A stretch of DNA of 64,000 bases from Malachius bipustulatus (Eukaryota > Arthropoda > Insecta > Coleoptera > Melyridae), in assembly GCA_910589415.1 (NCBI GenBank), contig OU342632.1, forward strand, positions 47,047,341 to 47,111,340. The letters run 5' to 3'. The notes below the pieces were generated by a model. That model searched no databases. It had not been told where the DNA came from and saw only the letters and a program-made list of their open reading frames with translations. A program made the position numbers and the translations under genes. This document shows positions 10,501 through 19,952 of this stretch, in pieces; within the stretch, counting starts at the first letter, position 1, and each line of letters begins with the position of its first letter.

Positions 10501-12048
10501 CCTATGTCAAGTACACAAATCCTCAAAGTTTCAAATTTTTATCTTTAAAATTAAGCTCTATTTAGGGGGTGGACACTAGTGTTGGGACACCCGGTACAAT
10601 AACAGCATTTCGTGGGATGATCAAACTTTAGTCTACCGTCGTACCCCATAATTAATTACTGTCTCGGTAAACTTTTCCTGCAGAAATGACTACTCTGAAA
10701 TTTTATTATTTTCTTTTTTTAGCGCATGCAATGATGACTCACGGTCTTAACAAGATTAAGCCACAATAGACCTACGGTCGCAGTGGGGGTGTCACAATGG
10801 CCAACTCACAATAAATCTAATCTATACAAGATTAGCAGCGAGTCCATCTCTGTTAAATGTCTCCATCGGTTACAAAAGCTAAACTGTTACAGTTTCGGTC
10901 AAACGATCTCTAAAGTGCAGCATGGGTTTGTTTGGTCAGTACTTGGATGGGTGACCAATAATTATAGTGGAAAAAAATATCAGTGACCGATCGTGCTTAC
11001 GGAAGGTAAGTTAAAAAGGGGGTCCCGGCTGCTTCACAGCAGTCGTTAGGTTACGCCAGAGGCCCTTGAAGTGGCTACTTGAAAACTTCTGACACTTGGG
11101 CTTTACCACAGCCGTACGATATATTTTTTTTAATGTCTCTATGGGACGAGAGGTAGTTAGTACGGTAATACTGTTGTTTAGCTTTGTAAAACACCCCTCT
11201 ATTACCCCCACTACATGTTGTCTGCTCGCGACCGGCTGACTCCTCGCAGCGTTACCAAAAACAGCTGCTGGCTCTGGCCAAGGAAAATGCAACTCGTCTG
11301 TTTACAATACAATTAATTATTATTGAGACGATAACGCTCGGTAAGTCAGGTCTTTGGTAAGGGTAGGTTTTTTTTTCGGTAATCCTGTTGTTTAGTCTTC
11401 CAAAACACCCCTCACATGCCCATTCCACTTTTTCCACTCGCGTCGCTCACAGCAGTCACAGTGTTGCTGCATTAAATCAGGTCTTTGGTCAGGGTAGGTT
11501 TTTTTTCCTTCAAATGTTCGTAAAATGGAAGAAAAAAACCCACCCTGACCAAAGACATGATTTAATGCAGCAACGCTGTGAGCGACGCGAGTGGAAAAAG
11601 TGGAATGGGCATGTGAGAGGGGTGTTTTACAAAGCTAAACAACAGTCTTACCGTTAGTAGGTCCTGGTCAAGTCAGGTCAGGATTGTTGTTGAAGTAGAT
11701 AAAAATAAAAAAGGATCGGGAAGCAAGCAAAAGCAATCCGTTAAATAAGTATCAACATCCCGGTTTAGTGAGAAAACCGCACTGGACGCGGACTTTGATC
11801 ATTCATTATCATTGCATGGTATTAACCGGGATTTAATGATGAGCATAAGCATTGGTATTGGTAAGCTTTTAGGTTATGTTAATTCATCCTTGTTCCGGAT
11901 AAGAATTCTCCAATCCTATTTGGAATGATTGAACAGAAACTATTAGGAATGTCAAGATTTTTCCTACTGAACTCTTCAAATGTGACAAATCCTCATTAAA
12001 ATACTCACGATCTGTAACTGCTTCACGGTTTTCTTCCCCGCTATCCAT
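1577..12048 (-). CDS. PRPF39: Pre-mRNA-processing factor 39 (Prp39 homolog), first five coding exons
   Basis: Coding exons on the minus strand: 12048-12009 (ATG at 12048), 9924-9647, 3532-3059, 2993-2598, 1702-1577. All junctions are GT-AG and the phases agree (phase 1, then 0, 0, 0), giving about 438 codons before the gene leaves the window. Residues 1-360 are low-complexity and acidic, with a basic patch ([10 protein letters not shown]) and three S-E/D-DELP repeats in exon 4. The family signature follows: [18 protein letters not shown] at the end of exon 4, then exon 5 with [18 protein letters not shown], the first HAT repeats of Prp39. Prp39 is a U1 snRNP-associated HAT-repeat protein acting in 5' splice-site recognition in the nucleus (family knowledge). 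The remaining HAT repeats must lie left of position 1; I found no further convincing exon in 1-1576. Intron 2 is about 6.1 kb and full of transposons, while intron 3 is only 65 bp. Confidence 0.9.
4109..4854. mobile_element. MITE-like element with GCCCGGTTTACACGTATCCAGT inverted ends
   Basis: Perfect terminal inverted repeats of about 20 bp (starting GCCCGGTTTACACGTATC at 4109 and ending with its complement at 4854) bound 746 bp. Just inside both ends are repeated ACTCGAC/GTCGAGT-type motifs and a shared TTCACACAGGTC. A 63-codon plus-strand ORF (4366-4557) has no recognised domain. Flanks are TAAA and ATTA, so there is no clear target duplication. The superfamily is undecided; PIF/Harbinger is a guess from the ends. 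It lies in PRPF39 intron 2. Confidence 0.7.
5345..6128. mobile_element. Non-autonomous piggyBac element
   Basis: It is bounded by TTAA at 5341-5344 and 6129-6132, with 13-bp inverted ends CACGTTGACTGCC / GGCAGTCAACGTG. The same site without the insertion, reading TCTTAAAGTC, is present in the paralogous arm near 29870, so the TTAA duplication is directly demonstrated. Inside the ends are repeated sub-terminal motifs (ACGAG, TATCTCGTA). It carries only the 3' part of a transposase gene. Confidence 0.9.
5638..5847 (-). pseudogene. piggyBac transposase C-terminal Cys-rich domain remnant
   Basis: A minus-strand reading frame of about 69 codons contains [20 protein letters not shown] followed by [12 protein letters not shown]. 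This cysteine/histidine pattern is the C-terminal zinc-binding domain of piggyBac-family transposases, which in the family contacts the terminal DNA. The catalytic DDD region is absent, so no active enzyme can be made. The frame ends just after the KYHT motif, as complete piggyBac proteins do. Confidence 0.85.
6600..7145. repeat. Left part of a decayed repeat interrupted at 7146
   Basis: The segment 6735-6870 (AAGGTATAGCCCTTAAAAG region) is diverged from, but alignable to, a direct copy at 8755-8900 and an inverted copy near 9160-9290. It is old, non-coding transposon sequence into which the retrozyme-type element was inserted. No family was assigned. Confidence 0.4.
7672..7714 (+). ncRNA. 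Hammerhead ribozyme, type I, short stem III
   Basis: All conserved core blocks are present in order: CTGACGA (7677-7683), stem II GGTCT/AGACC (7684-7688 with 7693-7697) closed by an AATA loop, GAAA (7698-7701), a palindromic CGGCCG (7702-7707) as a minimal stem III, then TC with predicted cleavage after 7709. Stem I pairs GTACG (7672-7676) with CGTGC (7710-7714), then after an internal loop CCAA with TTGG. A stem III too short to fold alone implies a dimeric hammerhead, as reported for ribozymes of Penelope-like elements and animal retrozymes. Confidence 0.85.
7877..8698. mobile_element. TIR transposon nested in the retrozyme-type element
   Basis: Inverted ends share CTGTACACTGAGAGTTGTC and are flanked by TACCTAC at 7870-7876 and 8699-8705. 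The uninterrupted host sequence (ACCTACCTACCTAAGG) is seen at 7428, confirming the insertion. A 7-8-bp duplication suggests hAT, but there is no transposase ORF among the 822 bp, only a short unrecognised 62-codon frame at 8076-8264. Non-autonomous. Confidence 0.7.
9577..9602. repeat. (CCAA)n microsatellite
   Basis: About six tandem CCAA units in PRPF39 intron 2, roughly 45 bp from the exon 2 donor. Confidence 0.9.
9954..10594. mobile_element. TA-flanked MITE with about 115-bp inverted repeats
   Basis: It starts TA|CCGGGTGTCCCAACACTAGT and ends with the complement before TA at 10595. The inverted arms extend for over 100 bp (GGATTTGTGTACTTGATATAGG / CCTATGTCAAGTACACAAATCC). The TA target and CCGGGTGTCCC ends fit Tc1/mariner-type MITEs. 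A related one-sided copy is at 60303-60540. No coding capacity. In PRPF39 intron 1. Confidence 0.8.
10840..11090 (+). repeat. 5S-rRNA-derived SINE (SINE3-like)
   Basis: Positions 10935-10956 read GTCAGTACTTGGATGGGTGACC, the internal control region/C-box of 5S rRNA, and the preceding 70 bp align loosely with the 5S A-box region (ATCGGTTAC, ACGATCTCTAAAGTGCAGC). The 3' part (GTGCTTACGGAAGGTAAGTT, GGTCCCGGCTGCT) is non-5S tail sequence. It is too diverged to be a functional 5S gene. Ends are uncertain and I see no clear target duplication. Confidence 0.6.
11383..11652. repeat. Foldback repeat (about 120-bp arms)
   Basis: Left arm 11383-11506 and right arm 11528-11652 are near-complementary (CACTCGCGTCGCTCACAG / CTGTGAGCGACGCGAGTG), with a loop of about 20 bp. 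A partial duplicate of the AGGTCTTTGGTAAGGGTAGG segment precedes it at 11350, and another copy of the TGTTGTTTAG...AAAACACCCCTC outer part is at 11172-11200. No target duplication or ORF recognised. Confidence 0.7.
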
Positions 12049-12434
12049 GTTGAAAGATGATATCAAAAAAATAAAATATCAATTAACAACCGTTAACGAC
12101 GGTTAAAATTTCCAATTTGTATAAAAATAAAGTAACTTATTAATAAAGGAGGTCTCCGGGTATGTTAGTATTTACGATTTACACTCAGATACAGTTTTGC
12201 TTTTCGTAATTAACAATAGCTAATAATTTTTAGACGTATCAAAGTAATATCTCTATATATTTTTAATGACGCTGACGCTAGGACTCTACACAACACGCCA
12301 TACCGCAAGTCGCAAGTGCGCAAGCAAACCCCATTTACCATTTACTTCTTTCTTCTTTTTTCTTTTCATTCATTTTTATTTCTTTTTTTTATAGTTCGGT
12401 TGGTTCCGTTAATCGTTAATCAGTTTATGACTTA

Positions 12435-13304
12435 GGGCGGTTTTTTCAATAGCAGTTTAAACTTGAGTTTAGTTAAACGGAGTTTAAAATTTAAACTGCG
12501 TTTAAGTTAGTTTCGGTTGTTCATGCCTACTTCAAACGAAGTTTAGCTAAACTCAGTTTAATCGACAGTTTCAAGTGTGTAAGTACCTTTATTGTAAACA
12601 CTGTCACTTAAATGTCGGTTCATTATGTCATAACCGTCAAATTGGCAGCAATTTAATTTGTTTTGTACCTGGCGAGGTGAACGTGGACTTGTTTTAATTA
12701 TCTTTATTGTTTATTTTGCTAAATATGCATTAATATGGAAGGTGTATCAAAAATTACTGGCACGTTCAAGAGGAACGCTAATTTTTCAACACAAGAGGTT
12801 GAAAGGCTTGTGGACTGTGTAGAAAAATACAAGGAAATAATAGAAAATAGAAGGACTGATGCGGTAAGGAGAAGAAAGCAGTCTGGGAACAAATTCGAGA
12901 TCTTTTCAATTCGGTAACCACAGATGGTTATCGAGACGAAAAGACCCTGAAAAATAAGTATTCCTTCTCAAACAGACTAATAACAATAACCACATTCCAC
13001 ACCAACCAAATTCTTTTAAAAAAGTAACAAGTAATAATAATTGTAAAACACTCTACTGGTGCACTTGTGCTTATGTATAAACAACCTGGCTCCTGGATTA
13101 TATTTTTATTCATAAAAATAACTTTGTAGGTTAGTTTCACGTTAAACTTAGCTTAAACCACCAAAAATCTCGGTTTAAGAATCCCGAGTTTAAACCCCAG
13201 TTTAAACTACAGTTAACCTTAAACTAGCAATGAACAAGGATCATTTGTATTTAATCTTGGTTTAACGTTAAACTAGGTTTAAACTAGGATTGAAAAAACG
13301 GCCC
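12435..13304. mobile_element. PIF/Harbinger-type non-autonomous element
   Basis: A TTA target duplication (12432-12434 and 13305-13307) brackets 16-bp inverted ends GGGC(G/C)GTTTTTTCAAT. Sub-terminal regions on both sides are rich in GTTTAAAC-like repeats. The interior carries a broken Myb/SANT-like gene but no transposase. A 3-bp TTA target and a Myb/SANT companion gene are both Harbinger hallmarks. Lies just upstream of PRPF39 exon 1. Confidence 0.85.
12735..12956 (+). pseudogene. Myb/SANT-like domain fragment of a Harbinger element
   Basis: It starts MEGVSKITGTFKRNANFS at 12735; the segment QEVERLVDCVEKYKEIIE begins a Myb/SANT-like fold. A one-base deletion near 12875 shifts the frame; the second helix-containing segment (AVWEQIRDLFNSVTTDGY) continues in the next frame and ends with DEKTLKNKY. 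The domain is therefore present but split by a frameshift, and the C-terminal part is missing. In intact elements this protein assists transposase binding and nuclear import. Confidence 0.75.
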
Positions 13305-13307
13305 TTA

Positions 13308-15900
13308 TTGAGTTTGATGACTGATGACATGACACATGAAATTTTTTGTGATAAAAATTAAACTGCCGACCGATTGCTCAAGCTCCACGGAAACCTAAAA
13401 TATGACTTAGGTAGTTCAATTCAATTGATGACGATCGCAGGTCAATGCCTGAAAACAACCTCAATAAGTCAAACTTCAGGACCACGTGAACTTAAAACTA
13501 CAACTAAATCACGACAACTCACAACAATGGCCACATGAACGGTTTGTTTATTTGGAACCGTTCTAGCCTAGTGACGTCACACTAACGGCGTCTATCCCAA
13601 CTAGGTTTTGTCTATGTATACAACTGCCGCGGTTTGATTAGAGGAAGTCAAATGTCTGTGTTATCGGAATGCCCGTCATGTAGTCTATCAGTCGATAGAC
13701 TGAAATCAGCAGTATGGATGCGTGTTGAAGCCGAATTCTCACCATATTTATTTTATTCTGACCATTTCAAAGTATACACGCACATGCTATGCCAATAGAT
13801 AGACTATGACTGCGCAGGCTGCGTTCCGGTCTTCTGACGTCATGCGGTTGGAAGACTATACACATGAGATTGCTCATATCTTTTTTATTGTCTGGAATAG
13901 ATAAATAATTCTTTGTAGGCTTGCATAAGACCGCAACAGCTACCCATTTAACGTTTAAAAAAATTCCACGGCTAACTAAATCTCAAAGTTTTTATAGTCA
14001 ACTTTTGTTTTTCATACAGCCGCCATATTGTTTTTTTATGTCGTTTGGTACAAAAAAATCATGAAAATCAAAAATCAATAAAAAAAAAATTGTAAGAATT
14101 TAATTCTACTTTTTTCGAAAAAAAAATTGAAGATTTTTCTATATGTATAGATCTAGCACAAAGAAAAACACAAGCAAGAAGGATGGAAGCAATATAATTT
14201 GACATTTATTTTATAAACAACCTCGCCGCGATTAATGCTTTAAGTCAAAATCCAGCCGCATGACGTCATTGCGCAGTATAGTGACCAAAATAGTAAAAGC
14301 AATTAATCAGCAATCAGCTGATAATTTTAATAATTACTTAATAATTTTAATAATAATTGAGGCTAAATCATTCTCTTGTTACTACAAACAGAATTGCCAA
14401 ATTTCAACAAAATCGAATAAAAGAGTACCGAGATATTTACGAACATTCTATTTTTTTTAAGTTTGCCTGTATCGTAAAAACTATGCATTTTCGGACCCAT
14501 GTTTATATGAACGTTTTTTATTAAAATTACTTAAAAATAAATGGATTAATTAGATGGTTATTAAAGAACAACTCAGTTTTAATGTTCACTGCTTTTTATT
14601 TAGAAAAGGAATGTAAAGTTTTATTTAAATTGGGTCTACCCTTGACACTCAGATAATAATAATTATTTTATTATAACAACGACAAACAACTGAATATTTC
14701 TAGAAACAATAACAATGAGCTAGGAATGCAGATGTCTAGCAGCAAAGTTTGTCGACTGAATTTTTGAAATCCAACAAAAAAAGCACCGCATGGAGTTTGG
14801 CCACATACTTAAATAACATCCTGTATATTTGGACCAGAGATATAACGAAACGACTTCTGTCATCTTATCAATTTTTGGATTATTGAAATATTGTTGAAGT
14901 CATAAAATATGACAGTTTAACAATAATTAGATTTTTTCGTTATATCTCTTCGATCGACTATCTATTTAATGAAGTTACATAATGATTGAATAGATAAATA
15001 TGTAGTAATTTTTTGCGAAAAGCATGTTAAAAATTCAAAGCGCCCAAAACGGGAACGGTTCGAGTTGACACACGGGGACGTAGTTGTAGCGCAGAGGTAG
15101 TGGAAGTATCACCGACTGAGTGAGACAGCAAACGACTACTTTTGCTCTTTTTAAAGTATTCGACCGTTGTGCGCAAGCGTCATGGTCTGGTGGGTCGAAT
15201 CAGTGAAACCTGATATGCGCTTAATTGAAGGCGTGTTCAATTCTCGGACATGATCGTAGGACTCGCAGTACTTACGAGAGAAAGATAAACGCATATATGC
15301 CTGCACCGTGTGATGATTTCGTCCATCTCCAGACCCCTACTAGCAAGTAGCAATATAGTAGAATTAGATATATGATATAAGATAGTAATATGAATATGAT
15401 AGGTTAGTGTCAGAGACAACAAACTATAAATTATATTATTATCTTTCTCTATGTTTAGCGTATTTGGTTTCATTGTCGAGAAGTCCCATTTAAAAAATTC
15501 CCATTTCGTAACTGTCACTGACAGTGCCGTAAGCGCCAAATATGGGAGTTTAAAAATGGCGTTTTCCGTCGCGTAGACCAGCACGACATTATAATCTTTC
15601 CTAATGTTCTTAATTCACTAGTTTCGCAATTGAGTTGACTTTGCTATATGGCAGGTGTCAGATGTCAGTCAAAAGCGAACTCGTTAAAAAAATCTGATGA
15701 AATTGAAAAGTTATTTTGATTGATAACCATTACCATTACCTACCATTGCAATTTGCAATTTACCATTAGTAAAGTTAGATGTGCAAAATTCAGAACAGAA
15801 ACGTCAATATATTCCATTAAATTAACATTTATCCATTAAAATTTATAAATAACATATTGTTAAAATTAAATTAGTATTACATAACAATTATTGTATTAAT
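13308..15900. other. Intergenic region, no gene seen
   Basis: Between the Harbinger derivative and the putative Mgat1 first exon I see no convincing coding exon. It contains several CRE-like TGACGTCA motifs (near 13573 and 14262) and a small hairpin with GAGATATAACGAAA ends at about 14835-14950, preceded by an ATCCTGTATA repeat end at 14818. Confidence 0.4.
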
Positions 15901-15970
15901 TTTAGTAGGTGGTGAACGTGTTTTGGTGTTGATGTCAATTTAATAGGTATCCTAGTCCTAGGTACATAAC

Positions 15971-16126
15971 ATGGATGATGTGGTTTACCGCAAACCCCAG
16001 TCGGATATTTCTTATCAGAAGGAAATAATTAACATCAAAAGTTCGCAAATACAAATCACTATTATTCCTCATTCAGTCGCACTTCCTCTCAGTAATGAAA
16101 ACGACTTGTTGTCCACCGAACTATGA
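15971..16126 (+). CDS. 51-codon ORF in a putative 5' exon upstream of Mgat1
   Basis: A complete ATG-to-TGA ORF begins MDDVVYRKPQSDISYQ and ends NENDLLSTEL. Eight bases after the stop is a strong donor (CAAG|GTAGGT, exon end 16134). The next good plus-strand acceptor that fits is TTTCAG at 19911-19916, 36 bp before the Mgat1 ATG. If spliced that way, this is a long upstream ORF in the Mgat1 mRNA leader (dicistronic arrangement); otherwise it is a separate small gene. The composition looks protein-like, with no low complexity, but I recognise no family. Confidence 0.35.
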   Translation: MDDVVYRKPQSDISYQKEIINIKSSQIQITIIPHSVALPLSNENDLLSTEL

Positions 16127-16543
16127 GCACCAAGGTAGGTAATAAAAAATTTAACATTTTAGCATTTTACTTTTAATATAAGGACAAGGTAATCATGACT
16201 CTGAATGTAGGTAGCAAATTAAGAGTTGGTAATGGGACTGAATTGGGTGGTATTCTTTAATTGAGGAAATTTGGTAAATAATATGCCGAATGGGATAACA
16301 TCACATCTAAATTTATAGCAGGTAACTACCTAGTGTACCTAGCAACTTTTTTCTTGCGATATTGCAAATAACATTGTATTCAGGTAGTAGGTAAATGGGG
16401 TGTGTATAATTTTATGATGAAATCAATTATTATTTTTGGAAGTCAATAATGACAACTCTATTATTTTATAAGTAAAATATGTATTAATAAAGACGGAATA
16501 AACTCAGTATGTTTTATGAGGGCTAATTCAAAGGGTGAGTGTC

Positions 16544-17440
16544 AATAATTGAACCATATGCTGCAACAACGTTGTAAGCGACAATGTGAGCAAATGTTGG
16601 CTTCCATGCAACAACATTCAGTATGAGTTGTTCATACTGAACAGAACAGTAATGACATGCTGAACAGAACAGTAATGACATGCTGAACAGAACAGTAATG
16701 ACATGCTGCTTAATGTATACAAGGTGTTGATTTTCAAAGCGGGCCATAGGGGATTAGCATTGCGAAAGTTGTTTTTGAGGATTCCTGCTCGCCGTTTAGA
16801 CTGACAGAAATGGTTTTGGTATCAAAATGAAGCTAAAATTAGTGCGCATAACGCTTGACATCAGAAATTAATTTAATTTCACGTTCTTTTCTAAAATTCT
16901 TCAGTAAAAATTCAAGTAATTGTTAATGTTTAATCACAAAATAGCATGCCTTGCCTAAACAATAATGACGTTTCTACGTTTTGACAATCCAATAATAGAA
17001 CCAGACTTTATTATTACCTACTGACTTATAAAGTTTTATTATTGGATTGTCAAAACGTAGAAACGTCATTATTGTTTAGGCAAGGCATGCTATTTTGTGA
17101 TTAAACATTACCAATTACTTGAATTATTACTGAAGAATTTTAGAAAACAACGTGAAATTAAATTAATTTCTGATGTCAAGCGTTATGCGCAATAATTTTA
17201 GCTTCATTTTGATACCAAAACCATTTCTGTCAGTTTAAACGGCGAGCAGGAATCCTCAAAAACCACTTTCGCAATGCTAATCCCCTATGGCCCGCTTTGA
17301 AAATCAACTCCCTGTATATTAATGTTTGTAAGCTGATATATTATATTGGTTCACAAAAAATTTTTATTTCGATTTCCCGCAAAATTTACCTTTATCACTT
17401 ACAACGTTGTTGCAGCATAGGGTTCAATTAATTGTTGAGT
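16544..17440. repeat. Outer inverted repeat containing a 23-bp triplicated repeat
   Basis: ATATGCTGCAACAACGTTGTAAG (about 16557) recurs inverted at about 17400 (CTTACAACGTTGTTGCAGCATA), both with a CAATTGAACC-type edge, so the foldback at 16720 sits inside an older inverted-repeat element. The left side also holds three tandem 23-bp copies of ACATGCTGAACAGAACAGTA plus ATG (16632-16706). Confidence 0.65.
16720..17314. mobile_element. TA-flanked foldback MITE with about 280-bp arms
   Basis: The arms 16720-17000 and 17033-17314 are almost perfect inverted copies separated by about 32 bp. Ends read TA|CAAGGTGTTGATTTTCAAAG and CTTTGAAAATCAACTCCCTG|TA. Divergence is only a few percent, so it is fairly young. 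The TA target and CA(G)GG end suggest a mariner-type foldback. Non-coding. Confidence 0.85.
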
Positions 17441-17819
17441 TGGTTTGTTGAGCTGATGAGGTCATTCTAGAAACTATGTAGTATCTATTGAGGCAATAAT
17501 TTACACTGACCTGTATTTTGTTTATATTTTATGACAAGTTGTTTATGAATAAATGTTAATAACATCTTTCATCTGTCATTAAGTACTCAACACGATAAAA
17601 CATTAGTAGTGTGTGTTTTATTGCATCAAAGCTTTTAATATATGTTAGAGAGTAGCGCCCAACATTTCTGTTTTATTGACATCTTTTTCTGCCACCGGTG
17701 CTACTACCATTGCTCTGTTTGGATTGAGTAACATCAGTAGAATTTTTAAACACAACCTTACTTTACTGATGGTGACAGTATCTATAAAATTCAAGCCACG
17801 AAAAAACTAAAATATTGAA

Positions 17820-18000
17820 ATTAGTGATGCAACGAATATTCGGTTAACTATTCGGCAGTTGCAATATTCGGCAACATTTCCGAGTACTCAGTTTGCAGAA
17901 TAGTGACTGTTCACAACCGAATACCAAACCAAATACCAAGCAGAATACAAACCGAAAGGGAAAGGTAGGTAATAAATTGTCTGAACAGGTCCAAGTCTTC
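17820..18000. repeat. Possible hAT-like remnant (AACGAATATTCGG end)
   Basis: AGTGATGCAACGAATATTCGG followed by inverted TTCGGC/GCCGAAT-type motifs resembles hAT-type termini. No second end or duplication was identified, so this is tentative. Confidence 0.25.
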
Positions 18001-18520
18001 TGTCTGAGCTGACAGTTGACAGATCAGTCGTCTATGATCAAATGAAAACACTATAAGCGCCTGGGCCCCTAACTCAAATGGTGATGTGATGTCAACTTTG
18101 AATGCGGAATATTATTTGATAAAGGTGCAGGTAGCTTCAAATTCAGGTCCTGATCGAATTGGATCAATTCTTGGGATTTTAGGACAGATTTTGATAAAAA
18201 TTGAGAAATGTTGAATCAAATGGCCCAGATTTTTTCTAAAGAAATCATTAATGTGAATTCTTGAACTGCTTAACACTGATCTAGTAGGTCTTGGATTTTG
18301 TAGGAACGAGGCGCTTTGTGCTCCAAAAATCGACTAGCATTAAAAAAAATCTGGCTTAAATCGCACAATCGGATTTTGTAGGGTGGCTCAAGAACAAAAA
18401 TGGGTTGCATATTTGTTATAAGTGCAAATTGCTGGGTGGTATATTTTTCTTGTAAGACTGTGTCATGTGAGCAAATGAAACTAAAATTAGGGAAGGCAAA
18501 AAATTAATGTCTGAGATTGA

Positions 18521-19145
18521 CAGCCAATATTATAAAGGCTCATTAGGCTAACGGGCAGATTTCTGTGCTCGTTTTTGAAGCTAATATCGACGTCAAATGA
18601 CTTTTATAGTCCAATAAAGTCTAAAAAGTCATACGTATCGATTAAGAATACACATCCTTTTGATAGTTCGATTTATTTTGTTTCATATACGTGGTTTTTA
18701 TAGTAACCGTCCAGTTTGTCTAAACACTCCATCCCGCATAAATAAGTATACGTCAACATTGGTTTTGAATGAGAATTAAATGCACAACACACAGGATAGA
18801 ATGTCATTACGTGAATAAATTTTATGTAGTTGTCAGTGGCTCTCAAACTGACGTAAGCGCTTCAATTCATTGTTTGAATGATTTCTTCAATAATTTACGC
18901 TCGTTCACAACTTGACAATTAACTGTTTGACATTTTCTGGTGAAATTAAAAATATTAATTCAGACGGTTAGTGTGACGTCACATCTGACTTTTTAAAGTT
19001 AATCCTACTATATTAACATTTTTCTAATCACTTTCATGTCAAGAATAGATAAATTCAAAAAAATTCCACTTAGACTCGATACCTTCTTCAGAAATGGCCA
19101 CAGAAATCTGCCCGTTAACTTAATGAGCCTTTATAATACCTGCTG
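18521..19145. mobile_element. TIR element, copy 1 of a CAGCGGGTATTATAAAG family
   Basis: The ends ATTATAAAGGCTCATTAGGC / TTAACTTAATGAGCCTTTATAAT and the sub-terminal CGGGCAGATTTCTGTG / CACAGAAATCTGCCCG are inverted. The same ends and the interior ACGTCAAATGACTTT motif are shared with the shorter copy at 19469-19680. No transposase gene. Confidence 0.75.
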
Positions 19146-19468
19146 TTTAAATCTTGTAAACTGTAAAATTAAACATTCTGCTTGTTTTTTTTTCAAAGCG
19201 AGTGTAAATTACATTGTTATTGGCTCATTTGATGTATATTAAGTGAAAAGATGAATCACTCAGCACTCAGCTCATTTCATTATTTTTTTAATACCTACTA
19301 ATAGTAAATTTAAATTAGGTAATCCCTCAAGTAATCCCTAATGCCTGCAATAGAAATAATTAATAAAAAAACTTTTCAATAAAATAAAAATAAATAGAAC
19401 ACTTTGAAAGTTAGTACAAACAAAAAATGCAATGTTTACTGTTTACCTATAGCGGTTAAAAAGTCTAA

Positions 19469-19680
19469 CAGCGGGTATTATAAAGTCTCATTAAGTTAGA
19501 TATCTGTGCTCGTTTTTGAAGCTAATATCGACGTCAAATGACTTTTTTTTACATTTTTGTAATCCCTTTCATGCCAAGAATGACAAAATTGCAATATTTT
19601 CCACACAGAGTTGATACCTTCTTCAGAAAAGGCCACAGAAATTTGCCCGTTAACTTAATGAGCCTTTATAATACCCGCTG
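19469..19680. mobile_element. TIR element, copy 2 (212 bp) of the same family
   Basis: It starts CAGCGGGTATTATAAAG and ends CTTTATAATACCCGCTG, with an interior GACGTCAAATGACTTT matching copy 1 at 18521. It is an internally deleted MITE lying 270 bp upstream of the Mgat1 start codon, within the presumed first intron. Confidence 0.8.
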
Positions 19681-19952
19681 TAAATATTTTATATTAAGTA
19701 TTATTCTCATTAATACAGTTTAATTATCTTTTAATTATTTACTTAGCATTTTTTTTTAATGTACCCTTGCACACTACAAGGTATTCCTGTAGTTTTTTAA
19801 CTAAACTTTTTTTTAAGGTTAAACACTAATTTTTTTAAAGTGTATCACCTAAAATAAATATAACTTACTATTGAAAACATGCGGTAGATTCTAACTAAAG
19901 AAAAATGTTGTTTCAGGTTTCGAGCCGACATAGCTTATTTTGACAATTTAAC

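Noticed and set aside
11388..11657. 89-codon plus-strand ORF
   Set aside because: It spans the foldback arms and loop, so it encodes a sequence and its inverse complement; no domain.
17449..17480. CTGATGAG...GAAAC resembling a second hammerhead core
   Set aside because: The intervening bases cannot form stem II and there is no UH cleavage site with pairing stems I and III.
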